From: Ichthyophis bannanicus
Taxonomy: Eukaryota > Chordata > Amphibia > Gymnophiona > Ichthyophiidae
Direction: 5' to 3'
Assembly (NCBI GenBank): GCA_033557465.1
Contig: JAWIIG010000025.1
Span: 4,769,001 to 4,833,000, forward strand
Length of the DNA: 64,000 nucleotides
Both the position numbers and the translations under genes were made by a program. Below the pieces are notes generated by a model. It searched no databases. It saw only the letters and a list, made by a program, of their open reading frames with translations, and was not told the origin of the DNA. Below, in pieces: positions 54,290-64,000 of this stretch. Numbering within the stretch: position 1 is the first letter of the stretch; every line of letters starts with the position of its first letter.

Positions 54290-56600
54290 CTTCAGCTCAG
54301 AAATCCGCCTTGTGGAACAAATTGCGACCAAGAAGACCATCTTGAGCGTCAAATGCTTCAGAGTAGCATGCTTTTCAAAGGACTTAAAGGGCTCTGACAT
54401 CAGGGCCCTGTGCACCACACCCAGATCCCAAAAAGGGACTACAGATCAGAGGGGAGGACGCAGACACAGAATCCCCTGAAGAAAGCACAAAACATCCGGG
54501 TGTAAGGCTAGCAACTTATCAGCCACTGGACTTCTGAAACAGGCCAAAGTTGCTACATGTACCTTCAAGAAGCTGAGAGATCTTCCTGCAGAAAGGCCAA
54601 CAGGGATGGCACTTTGGTCACCTCACAGACCAGCTGCCATGCGTTGCAACATTGCTTGAAAAGGCACCATATCCACACATATGCCTGATTGCTTGACCTC
54701 CTCCGGGTTCCAAGCAGAGTGGAAAATACTGCTGTAGAGTAGCCCTTACGTGCTAGCCAACTCTTTTCAAGAGTCAAGCCATAAGCAAGAGGGGAGTTGG
54801 GTCTTCCAGGATAATCGGTCCCTGACGCAAGAGGACCTGAGATTGTGGCAAAAGAAGAGGTGGCACTCACAGGAGCCACATCCGATCTCCAAAATACGCT
54901 CTTCTTGGCTAATCCAGCACCACCAGAACAATCCTTCCCAGGTGGTGAGCTATACGCTGAATCACATGGCCTACTAGGGGCCACAGAGGAAACACATACA
55001 GCAGGCATAGACACGGCCAAGGCAGAGCCAGGGTGTCGATGCCCTTGGACTCCATCTCTGTGCGACAACTGAAGAAGTGGCCCACTTTGCATTGGAATGG
55101 ATCACCATCAGATCCATCTCAGGTTGACCCCCATCAGTGCAGAATCAGCTGAAATGCCTCCTGACTCAACTCTCACTCTCCTCGATTCACAGAGTGTCAG
55201 CTGAGAAAGTCTATTTCGGCAATGTGCTGAGTCAACAAGGCTAGGAAGTTCTCCTCCACTCAGGCAAACAGGAGAAGCCATCTCCAGGGCCACCTCGGCA
55301 CTCCTCATGCCGCCTTGCTGAGTAACAAAAGTCACCGCTGAAGTGTTGTCTGACAACACTCTAAACACCCAGCCCACAACCAGGGGTCCGAAATGCATTA
55401 GAGCTAACCTGATGGCCCTATAAGTGGGTTGATGAACCACACCACTTCCCTGAGGTTCTAATGGTCAAGGGCTGTTCAGTCTTGGCAATGGGCTCCCCAG
55501 CCCGAATGACTGACATCCTTTGTCAGAAGGATCCATGAGTAATCGTCCAGCGGCATGCCCTTCCTCAAATGACTGGGCTGCTGTCAGCACCTTAGACTGG
55601 CCTTCACTATCACTGGGAGTGGGAGCCTGAGCTCAAACTCCTAACAACTCATGGACCACAGAGTCAACAAGGACCACTGGAGCGGCTGCATATGAGCACA
55701 TGCCCAAGGCAACATCTCGACTGTCATTGCCATCAGTCTGAGGAGCTGAAGATAATCCTGAATTCTCGGAGTCTGTTGGGAAATGAACAGTGCCAGGCAA
55801 TCCAATAACCTTGTGACTTTTACCTCTGGCAGGAAGATTGCCCACTCAAGTACTGAAACGTGCTCTCAGGAACTCCAGGGACTGGGAAGGGATCATCTGG
55901 CTCTTTTCCCGATTGATCACCCAGCTAAGGCCTTCCAAAAAGGTCATCATTCTGGGCGCTGAGACGCCTCTGAAAGAGAACGGGCTCGGATGAGTCAGTC
56001 GTCCAGATATGGGTGTGCACAAGTGGAGGAGTAGCCTAGTACCCAGATGATCAAGGGTTCAGTTTCCACTTGCCCTCCTTGTGACCTTGGGCAAGTCACT
56101 TTACCCTCCATTGCCTCAGAAAAATCCAAGTTATCAATGTCCCTGTTTAATGAATATTACCAAGTTGAAAGTACAATGTAAACCGCTTTGATTGAAATGA
56201 TAAAGCAGTATAAAAAAACCTGTTAAATAAAATAAATAAATAAATAAATCCCTTGCGCTGTAGTGCTGCAGCCACAACCACCTTGACCTTAGAGAATGTT
56301 CTTGAGACAGTGGCGAGGGCAAATGGGAGGGCGGCAAAATGAAAGTGAGAGCCAAGCATGGGAAATATGCAGATACCTTTGCTGATCCTCCCAGATTGGG
56401 ATATGAAAATATGCCTCAGCCAAATCCAGAGATGACAGGAACTCCCCTCAGCACACTGCTTGAATCACAGATTGCAAAGTTTCCATCCAGACGTGCAGAA
56501 TGCACAAGTGTTCATTGACACCCTTGAGGTCCAGAATGGGCTGGAATGATCATCTTCGGCAGCACAAAATATATGGAATACCTGTCTTATCTGGATCGCC
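54290..56600 (-). pseudogene. DIRS family-2 copy 1 reverse transcriptase-RNase H
   Basis: RNase H: VFRVLSDNTSAVTFVTQQGG and SAEVALEMASPVCL (about 55280-55370). Reverse transcriptase: PYLDD followed by a stop in place of the family Trp, then LIRARS (55975-56010). A SINE sits immediately upstream of the YLDD codons (56021-56249). The fingers region is recognisable only in patches to 56600. Many frame breaks are present. Confidence 0.75.
56021..56249 (+). repeat. CORE-type SINE in DIRS reverse transcriptase
   Basis: The tRNA-derived head is AGTGGAGGAGTAGCCTAGTA, with a B-box-like GGGTTCAG. The MIR/CORE-like middle is CTTGTGACCTTGGGCAAGTC. An L2-like 3' part (TGTAAACCGCTTTGATTGAA) and an AAATAAATAAATAAAT tail complete it. 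No clear target duplication was found. Confidence 0.85.
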
Positions 56601-56649
56601 TGGGGGAATGGGCAACACGGCCTGCAAGAGTAGCAAGTTGTCCAATGTG

Positions 56650-58246
56650 ATCTGCACAGCGGCCCTTTTGTTTGCTGATCCCTAAAGAGAGATGATGAAA
56701 GCATCCAGGAATGGTACTTTGCATTCCAGGACATAGCCGTTCCTGAATGGCATATAGAACCCAGCGATCCTTGGTGATCTGGGCCCATTCCAGAAGCATG
56801 GGTGAAGCTTGCCTCCAACTGGAGGTACCAAATCTTCACTGCACTGTCCAGAAGGAAACCCCTCTGAAGGGGGCTGAATCTCTGGGTCCACGAGCTCCTC
56901 GAAAAGACTGAATCCCGAAGTAGAGGGGAAGAAAGGCTTTTCAGGCTGGTAGAGACGGCAGTCCCGAGACCCTTGGGGATCTGACCAGTATACTTGCAAG
57001 ACGCAGGTGGAGGCTGACAGAAAGAGCCCGATTCACAGGCCACCTGGACCTGTCCTCCGAAAGGCAGTAAGATTTAGTCTTGTGCAGATCCTTCATCAGC
57101 TGCTTCAAATTGGCCCCCAAAAGAAGCTTCTCTTTAAAAAACAGTTGGGACAACCGGGCTTTGGAAGATGTCCATTGCCCACTGTCAGAGCAAAATCCAA
57201 TGACACATTATTGTCGACAGGGCACTATCCCTGGCCGCTAGACATATCAGGTCATACATGGCATCAGAAAACAAGGCAGTAACCAACTCCAAAAGAGGGA
57301 TAGTATCATCCAGCGGAAGAGACTGAATCCACTGGAACTAGGCTCGAGACATCAGGCCTGTACATACCGGCCACTGAAGAACAGCAACCTGGTTCTTCAA
57401 AAAGGAATCCATCTTGCGGTCCAGAGTATCTTTTAAGGCCGATCTGTCTTCCACAGGAATGGTGGTCCATCTGTTAAATGGCATGACCTACGCATCCAAC
57501 TTGGGAATATCAAATGACACAATGCACTCCTTCTCCAGCAGAACATACATCTTCTTATACACCCTTAACCCCTTAGGTGGGGAGTCAGGAGTCGTCCCAC
57601 TGCGACTGGATCATGTCCTTGATTACCACACCCCTTGCAGGAGTAGATGCACCTTGGGCTCCTGCTCCGTGTCTAGAGCATCCGCCAAATTCAAGGTGGC
57701 TGAGACCCTGGCAATCAAAGCAGCCAGCTCCTCCTTCTGGAACAGGTGCATAATACTCTTCACAATCCTCCAAAGGCGAGAGTATTTCTTCATCCACATC
57801 AGAACCCAGAGTCAAGCCATCTGAATCTAAGTCATAGTCCAAATCAAGTACAGATTCCATGTGATCCCCATATCCAGGGGGCTCCCTTCGCTGGGGACAC
57901 TGAGCCAAAGGCAATTGAACAAGGCTTCCACTCTAAGCCTGCCCCTCATGAGACTGTGTTCAGGGGAACCCAGATGCCGCAGAGTCTGAATTTCCACACC
58001 AGAAAGACAAGGCCTGTTGCAAAAAGGAAAAGGATTCCAGGGAAGACAATCCAGACTCCGGATGCTCTTCTCTTGGAAATGACCCCCTCTACACCAGGGG
58101 ACATAGCCACAGCCGAGCCCTTAGAGGATGGGGGCGAACTACAGCACAGTCGCCAGACACCTTGGCCAGCTGGACACCCTTACCCACACAGCACCATCCA
58201 CCACCTCCTGCCATAAGGCAAGAAAGGGAACAAACGAAGCAAGAGA
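56650..58246 (-). pseudogene. DIRS family-2 copy 1 gag region
   Basis: Minus-strand patches: VLYAIQE-like and QLFFKEKLLLGANLKQLMKDLHK (about 57060-57150), similar in position to the end of the family-1 Gag. Near the start lies an acidic frame, SVLDLDYDLDSDGLTLGSDVDEE (57585-57914). 57915-58246 has no readable frame and is probably the 5' part, cut by the PLE. Confidence 0.55.
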
Positions 58247-58975
58247 ATAGAGCGGGTTTGGAACAGACTGCTTTATTGAAGATGGTCCCTACGCGTTTCG
58301 GCTTGCGCCTTCTTCGGGGGACATACAGCTACCATAGGGTTAAATAAATAATGTTAAAATCAAAAGAGTCAAAGGATAGGTATACAAACATATACAATAA
58401 ATAATTACGTTACATTTAAAAACAAATAAATGAATCTAATGATATGTAAATTAAGACAAATATAAGTAAAAAACATATATCTAACTGATGATATATGTAT
58501 ATAGGTTAACATATAAATTCAAAATAGACTATCCAGAGGACAAAACAAATAATTAAGAATATAAATACAATTATTATTAAAATAAAAAAGAAATAAAATT
58601 AACAGTAAGATTAAGTATAACTTTAAAAACGAGGGCCGAGACAGAGACAGATAATTAAGATATGAATTAAAATATTAATAAATAGTAGACAAATTGATTC
58701 CAAAAGGATAATGCAACAACCTAAGAAACTATATAAATATGCATATATACATAATAAATAGGAGTAAAACAAATCAAAAAAATTATAAAAAATTATAAAA
58801 GGTAAATTGAAAAAGCACATACCAATGTTGTATACAATGGAGTGTCTCATAAAGACAGTTTGATGAAAACACTATGTGTAGGTAGTGCCGTATCTGATGA
58901 GCTTGTAACCAAGGTACAAACAGGTTGTAGCACTATATAACGGCTATAAGAAGAAATGTTGTGTAATAACATGCT

Positions 58976-60875
58976 TGAACAGGCAATCAATTAATATACA
59001 GGATGTTTGACATTTATAAGTAATAAATAGAAAAATAAAAATGATGAGATAAATACATAATACTTGATAAATAAATAATACTTGATAATTATGATGAATC
59101 AAAGATAAAAAAGAGAATAGGTACACAAATAATATAAAAATGAAGTTAACACGTAATAACTTAATATATACTCATATAAAATGTGGAATGTAAACTGTAA
59201 AATATTAAATTATTATAAAATTAAAAATTAAAAATTAAAAAATTGAGCAATAATTAGACATGTGAGTAAAAGGAATTGGTAATAAATAATAATGGATTAA
59301 AAAGAGACTGTTAATGAGAGGACATATAAATAGAACATTTATATATTAGTTAGATCATAAAGGAGACCACGGGCCATTGGATGATAAAGGACTATTAAGT
59401 AATCAATGTAGAGCTAATGATCTAATGTGGGGGAAAGGAGCAACATGGATAAACTGACAAGCGTGGGAAATAGAGAGCTGAAAGAGAAAGGATTGAAGAC
59501 AACTTATTTTGTGAATGTACTGATGGAATTTGAGGAACACCATATGTCTCCAATTTAGCATCGAACATATATATGGGAACAACATATTATTAAAACTGAT
59601 ATATTTATAAAACAGAAATTGTGTGGAGATTAAAAATCTTATATACACTAATAATATAGATATGTTTATTTATGAATTCAACGAACGCTAAAATAAATCT
59701 CGTATGTCTGTATAGAGACAAGTGTTCAACGGCACTGAAGAAATGCACTTTGTGATATGATAAAAATAAGGATGTAAGCAAAATACAAATGTATGTATTG
59801 CTAGAAAATTAGTCATATTAAAAATGTAATGGAAAGCTTACAATGAACTATAATAAGTAACAGAACCGAGGAGGGAACATTAATTTAGAGCTGAGGAACG
59901 CATTAAATCAATGGTCGTCAAAAGCGGTCACACTCAGGGACAAATAATGTTTAGCTGCCGGAGAAAACTTAATGAATAATGTACGCCGAGTTGGGCTGTA
60001 TAAATTTAAAAGTAAGAAAAACCAGTCAGAACACGTGTTTTTGAAAAACGCATTACAGTATCGAAAATGGTTATGTTAGGCAAAACCATCATAGCGCTGA
60101 TTTGCGCCGGGCGCCGGTGGAGAAGGATATATAAATGTAGAAAAATACTTACTGATAATACAGGAAAAAGTGAAAATGCGAGGAAACACAGCGTATAGGA
60201 TCTTGCTTTCAAAGCATTAAGAGGGGAGCAACGAGTGACAGAATTTTTTATAGACGCCATTTTTCGCGCCTTTTTGAAAATGACGTGGACAAATGGGCGG
60301 AGTTAAATTTAAGCAGTTTAGGTGCCCAAATCAAAGGCAAAAAAGATGACCACTCCAGACTCTATACAAACGCAAAGAATTTGAGAATGGACACACTGTA
60401 TAAGTTATACAAAAAATATTGAGAAAGGCCACACTGTATAAATTATACAAAAGGTAGACCTCATCCAAAGAATCAATGTATCAAAAACTGAAAATGGGCG
60501 GGAGAGGGAGGGGGGGGGGGAGAGGGGGGGGGAAAGGGAGTGGGGGGAAGGGGGGAAAGGGTTGCATTGAGGACAAACATTAAGAGGTAGTATCACACAA
60601 TGAAAGTCAAAGGGGAGACTAAAATATTACAACAGTGATTTTGAGTATACCGTTAAAAGTTAAAAAATAAAAATTAAAAATTAAAAAATAGAAATTATTA
60701 ATAATTAAAACAATAAATAAATGAATAAATAAAAAGTAAAAAAATAGTAAAAGAATAATAATAAAATTATGTATATAAATAAGAGTGGTATAATAACAAT
60801 AATAATAATAATGATGATAAAAAATCAATAATAAAAAATAAAAAATAAATAAATAAAAATAAATATCAAATGTTA
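58976..60875 (-). repeat. Left arm of the PLE inverted repeat
   Basis: This is the reverse complement of 62088-64000. Paired positions add to about 122,979 throughout 59400-60260 without net indel, and to 122,963-122,976 elsewhere. Identity is very high by eye: over 60006-60260 I see essentially one difference. The arm is AT-rich with a G-rich run (60500-60560) and no gene. Confidence 0.95.

Positions 60876-60876
<1 letters not shown>

Positions 60877-60952
<76 letters not shown>
60877..60952. repeat. (TA)n microsatellite
   Basis: About 75 bp of alternating TA at the inner edge of the left arm. It has no counterpart in the right arm. Confidence 0.98.
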
Positions 60953-60956
<4 letters not shown>

Positions 60957-61078
60957 CAATATATTAAAAACCAATGTTATAATATATAAAATGAGGGATA
61001 AGAAGGGTATATAATGGTATTGAATATGTTCAAATTGAACACATAAATGTTCTAAAAGCTGAATATATAGGGGATGAA

Positions 61079-62056
61079 TTATTGTAGAAAAATAGAGAGA
61101 TCACTTTCTTGATTAAGGCCAAATGGATGTAAACTGTTGAAATCATAAATAAATCGTTGTTCCAACTTCAACAAAGTATGGTTAATATCACCACCACGCC
61201 AATGTGGAATAACAGTTTTGATAACTAAGAACTTGAGATCACTAACAATGTGTGCCTTCTCTACCCAATGTGATACCAATGGTTTGTCAGTAAGTTGTCT
61301 ATGAATATTACTCCTGTGCTCTATAATCCGTGTTTTAATCTGACGTAAAGTTTTCCCTATATAAATCAGATCACAGGGACATTGAATCAAATAAATTACA
61401 TTAGTAGTTTTGCAGTTAGAATAGTGGTTAATAGTAATTTTATGACCAGTGGAATGATGTGTGAAGCTATTTTTAACTGTGATAGCATGAAGACAAACAG
61501 AGCAGTTCCCACAACTATAATGTCCTCTGACCGTGGGAGTATTTCTCGGAACAGTCAGGGCAGAGGGGACCAGAAAATGGCTAAGATTGGGGGCACGCTT
61601 ATATGACACCATGAGTTGTTTGGATTTGAAAGCTGGTAAGGAGGCAATCAAATCCCATTCTTGTTTTAATATATCTGTAATGGGTTTAGAGTGTGTGGAG
61701 AAGGTAAGAGGACAAGTGACTTTATCAAATTTGGGACGTACCATATTCTGTAAGAGTATGGATCTGTCTGTGCCGGATGCTCTCTGATATGCTCTGTGAA
61801 TGCATTTGTGGGGATATCCTCGTTGCTCAAAACGCTGATATAAATCAGTGGCATGTTTTTCAAAATCAGTGTCATTAGTGCAAAGACGTCTTATTCTAAG
61901 AAATTGACTAACCGGTAAATTCTGCTTAAAGGAGGTATTGTGACAACTATCGTAAGTGAGGAAGGTATTCCTATCGGTTGGTTTTCTATATAGGTCAGTT
62001 ATGAAACCTTGATCAGACTTCTTGATCATAATATCAAGATATGGTATAGAATCCAA
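61079..62056 (-). CDS. PLE C-terminal protein with GIY-YIG endonuclease (5'-truncated)
   Basis: Open for 325 codons to the stop at 61079. It begins in the last reverse-transcriptase block (SIPYLDIMIKKSDQGFITDLYRKPTDRN is split by no stop; RKPTDRN is the PLE thumb hallmark). It continues through the linker with GYPHKCIHRAY and APNLSHFLVPSA to the Cys motif HYSCGNCSVC. The GIY-YIG nuclease follows: VIYLIQCPCDLIYIGKTLRQ, then TRIIEHRSNI, H and E residues (LVSHWVEKAH, LEQRFIY). In PLEs this domain makes the target nicks. It lacks the catalytic reverse-transcriptase palm, cut at about 62088, so the copy cannot act alone, but the reading frame is undamaged. Confidence 0.9.
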   Translation of the reverse strand: MDSIPYLDIMIKKSDQGFITDLYRKPTDRNTFLTYDSCHNTSFKQNLPVSQFLRIRRLCTNDTDFEKHATDLYQRFEQRGYPHKCIHRAYQRASGTDRSILLQNMVRPKFDKVTCPLTFSTHSKPITDILKQEWDLIASLPAFKSKQLMVSYKRAPNLSHFLVPSALTVPRNTPTVRGHYSCGNCSVCLHAITVKNSFTHHSTGHKITINHYSNCKTTNVIYLIQCPCDLIYIGKTLRQIKTRIIEHRSNIHRQLTDKPLVSHWVEKAHIVSDLKFLVIKTVIPHWRGGDINHTLLKLEQRFIYDFNSLHPFGLNQESDLSIFLQ

Positions 62057-62087
62057 ACTATAAGTACCCTCTTAGTTATCAAAACAA

Positions 62088-64000
62088 TAACATTTGATAT
62101 TTATTTTTATTTATTTATTTTTTATTTTTTATTATTGATTTTTTATCATCATTATTTTTTATCATCATTATTATTATTATTGTTATTATACCACTCATTT
62201 ATTTATATACATAATTTTATTATTATTCTTTTACTATTTTTTTACAATTTTTTACTTTTTAATTATTCATTTATTTATTGTTTTAATTATTAATAATTTC
62301 TATTTTTTAATTTTTAATTTTTAATTTTTATTTTTTAACTTTTAACGATATACTCAAAATCACTGTTGTAATATTTTAGTCTCCCCTTTGACTTTCATTG
62401 TGTGATACTACCTCTTAATGTTTGTCCTCAATGCAACCCTTTCCCCCCTTCCCCCCACTCTCCCCCCCCCTCCCTCTCCCGCCCATTTTCAGTTGTTAAT
62501 ACATTGATTCTTTGGATGAGGTCTACCTTTTGTATAATTTATACAGTGTGGCCTTTCTCAATATTTTTTGTATAACTTATACAGTGTGTCCATTCTCAAA
62601 TTCTTTGCGTTTGTATAGAGTCTGGAGTGGTCATCTTTTTGCCTTTGATTTGGGCACCTAAACTGCTTAAATTTAACTCCGCCCATTTGTCCACGTCATT
62701 TTCAAAAAGGCGCGAAAAATGGCGTCTATAAAAAATTCTGTCACTCGTTGCTCCCCTCTTAATGCTTTGAAAGCAAGATCCTATACGCTGTGTTTCCTCG
62801 CATTTTCACTTTTTCCTGTATTATCAGTAAGTATTTTTCTACATTTATATATCCTTCTCCGCCGGCGCCCGGCGCAAATCAGCGCTATGATGGTTTTGCC
62901 TAACATAACCATTTTCGATACTGTAATGCGTTTTTCAAAAACACGTGTTCTGACTGGTTTTTCTTACTTTTAAGTTTATACAGCCCATCTCGGCGTACAT
63001 TATTCATTAAGTTTTCTCCGGCACCTAAACATTATTTGTCCCTGAGTGTGACCGCTTTTGACGACCATTGATTTAATGCGTTCCTCAGCTCTAAATTAAT
63101 GTTCCCTCCTCGGTTCTGTTACTTATTATAGTTCATTGTAAGCTTTCCATTACATTTTTAATATGACTAATTTTCTAGCAAAACATACATTTGTATTTTG
63201 CTTACGTCCTTATTTTTATCATATCACAAAGTGCATTTCTTCAGTGCCGTTGAACACTTGTCTCTATACAGACATACGAGATTTATTTTAGCGTTCGTTG
63301 AATTCATAAATAAACATATCTATATTATTAGTGTATATAAGATTTTTAATCTCCACACAATTTCTGTTTTATAAATATATCAGTTTTAATAATATGTTGT
63401 TCCCATATATATGTTCGATGCTAAATTGGAGACATATGGTGTTCCTCAAATTCCATCAGTACATTCACAAAATAAGTTGTCTTCAATCCTTTCTCTTTCA
63501 GCTCTCTATTTCCCACGCTTGTCAGTTTATCCATGTTGCTCCTTTCCCCCACATTAGATCATTAGCTCTACATTGATTACTTAATAGTCCTTTATCATCC
63601 AATGGCCCGTGGTCTCCTTTATGATCTAACTAATATAAATGTTCTATTTATATGTCCTCTCATTAACAGTCTCTTTTTAATCCATTATTATTTATTACCA
63701 ATTCCTTTTACTCACATGTCTAATTATTGCTCAATTTTTTAATTTTTAATTTTAATTTTATAATAATTTAATATTTTACAGTTTACATTCCACATTTTAT
63801 ATGAGTATATATTAAGTTATTACGTGTTAACTTCATTTTTATATTATTTGTGTACCTATTCTCTTTTTTATCTTTGATTCATCATAATTATCAAGTATTA
63901 TTTATTTATCAAGTATTATGTATTTATCTCATCATTTTTATTTTTCTATTTATTACTTATAAATGTCAAACATCCTGTATATTAATTGATTGCCTGTTCA
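62088..64000 (+). repeat. Right arm of the PLE inverted repeat (runs off window)
   Basis: The mirror of 58976-60875. It begins where the minus-strand PLE gene is truncated (about 62088) and contains no PLE coding sequence, only the 3' region in opposite orientation. By symmetry it should end about 0.7 kb beyond the window. Confidence 0.95.

Larger units (their letters stand above)
41430..58246 (-). mobile_element. DIRS family-2 element, copy 1 (continues beyond the second PLE)
   Basis: The left end is TATGGACAAGTGATATTTTA at 41430, directly against copy 2. The left terminal repeat is 41460-41540 and the internal complementary region about 41855-41940. An L1-like LINE splits it (42057-53836), after which recombinase (53952-54281), RNase H (about 55290-55400), reverse transcriptase (about 55880-56600) and gag (about 57000-57914) follow on the minus strand. 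A PLE interrupts it at about 58247, so the right end lies outside the window. Confidence 0.8.
58247..64000 (-). mobile_element. Penelope-like element copy 2 with long inverted arms
   Basis: It begins at about 58247, where DIRS sequence gives way to GAGCGGGTTTGGAACAGACT and ACGCGTTTCGGCTTGCGCC, typical of a PLE 3' end. The minus-strand gene fragment at 61079-62056 is followed by a long AT-rich 3' region. A second, inverted copy of that 3' region starts at about 62088 and runs off the window. It is a head-to-head join of two PLE copies. Confidence 0.8.

Noticed and set aside
57764..58246. Plus-strand open frame of 156 codons (57746-58216)
   Set aside because: It is antisense to the DIRS family-2 gag region and low in recognisable content; probably a shadow frame.
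60006..60260. 84-codon frame conserved in two copies (also at 62719-62973)
   Set aside because: The conservation comes from the inverted arms as a whole; the surrounding non-coding sequence is equally conserved.
1..64000. CRISPR arrays, rRNA or tRNA genes, bacterial operons
   Set aside because: No regularly spaced repeats and no rRNA signatures. The tRNA-like B-boxes occur only inside SINEs. The content is eukaryotic TEs throughout.
58976..64000. Palindrome as an assembly artefact
   Set aside because: Not fully excluded. A few base differences between the arms, the (TA)n present on one side only, and a similar head-to-head PLE at 1243-2005 argue that it is real, so I report it as a feature and suggest long-read checking.

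Overview
The window looks like a piece of a very large, repeat-packed vertebrate nuclear genome. I find no host gene, rRNA, tRNA or CRISPR. Almost every readable protein belongs to a transposable element (TE). The mix is DIRS-type tyrosine-recombinase retrotransposons of two families, CR1, L1/Tx1-like and RTE/BovB-like LINEs, Penelope-like elements (PLEs) with GIY-YIG endonuclease, CORE-type SINEs, mariner and hAT DNA transposons, and LTR-like elements. That mix fits an amphibian. A caecilian is my best guess, because DIRS elements are reported to be very abundant there. The species is inference only.

Layout, left to right. 1-432 is the end of a DIRS element (family 1). 1243-15650 is a PLE in a head-to-head inverted arrangement. 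It has been split in turn by an LTR-like element (2486-4124), a mariner (4683-6375, itself holding a 371-bp hAT MITE) and a second DIRS element (6442-15341). That DIRS carries an ORF1-only LINE (8567-10506) and a second LTR-like element (10538-12408). 15651-18810 holds old repeats and a hAT/foldback structure.

18840-38672 is a five-layer nest. A CR1 copy on the minus strand is split by a DNA transposon (20615-37954) with a 3-bp duplication. The transposon's single long gene is split by a DIRS element (21874-36319). The DIRS is split near one end by an L1-like LINE (21887-30775), which contains a 5'-inverted small insertion (25954-26389) and a nearly intact RTE copy (27582-30432). At three of these junctions, removing the insert restores the reading frame of the interrupted protein, so the nesting order is well supported.

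38674-64000 holds two family-2 DIRS copies that abut head to tail at 41429/41430. The second copy is split by another L1-like LINE (42057-53836), which contains a long CR1 with both ORFs (about 44565-49182). It is also hit by a CORE-SINE beside the reverse-transcriptase active site, and then by a second PLE (from about 58247) whose GIY-YIG gene lies between inverted arms of at least 1.9 kb that run off the window end.

Nearly all coding regions are broken by stops, frameshifts or insertions. The best preserved are the RTE ORF (one frameshift), the ORF1-only LINE protein (open), CR1 ORF1 (open) and the DIRS recombinase, whose expected active-site residues are all visible although its frame is broken. 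The most unusual items are the TIR transposon with an unassigned protein, the ORF1-only LINE with its own target-site duplication, the tandem DIRS junction that matches the internal circle-junction sequence, and long ORFs inside two LTR-like elements.
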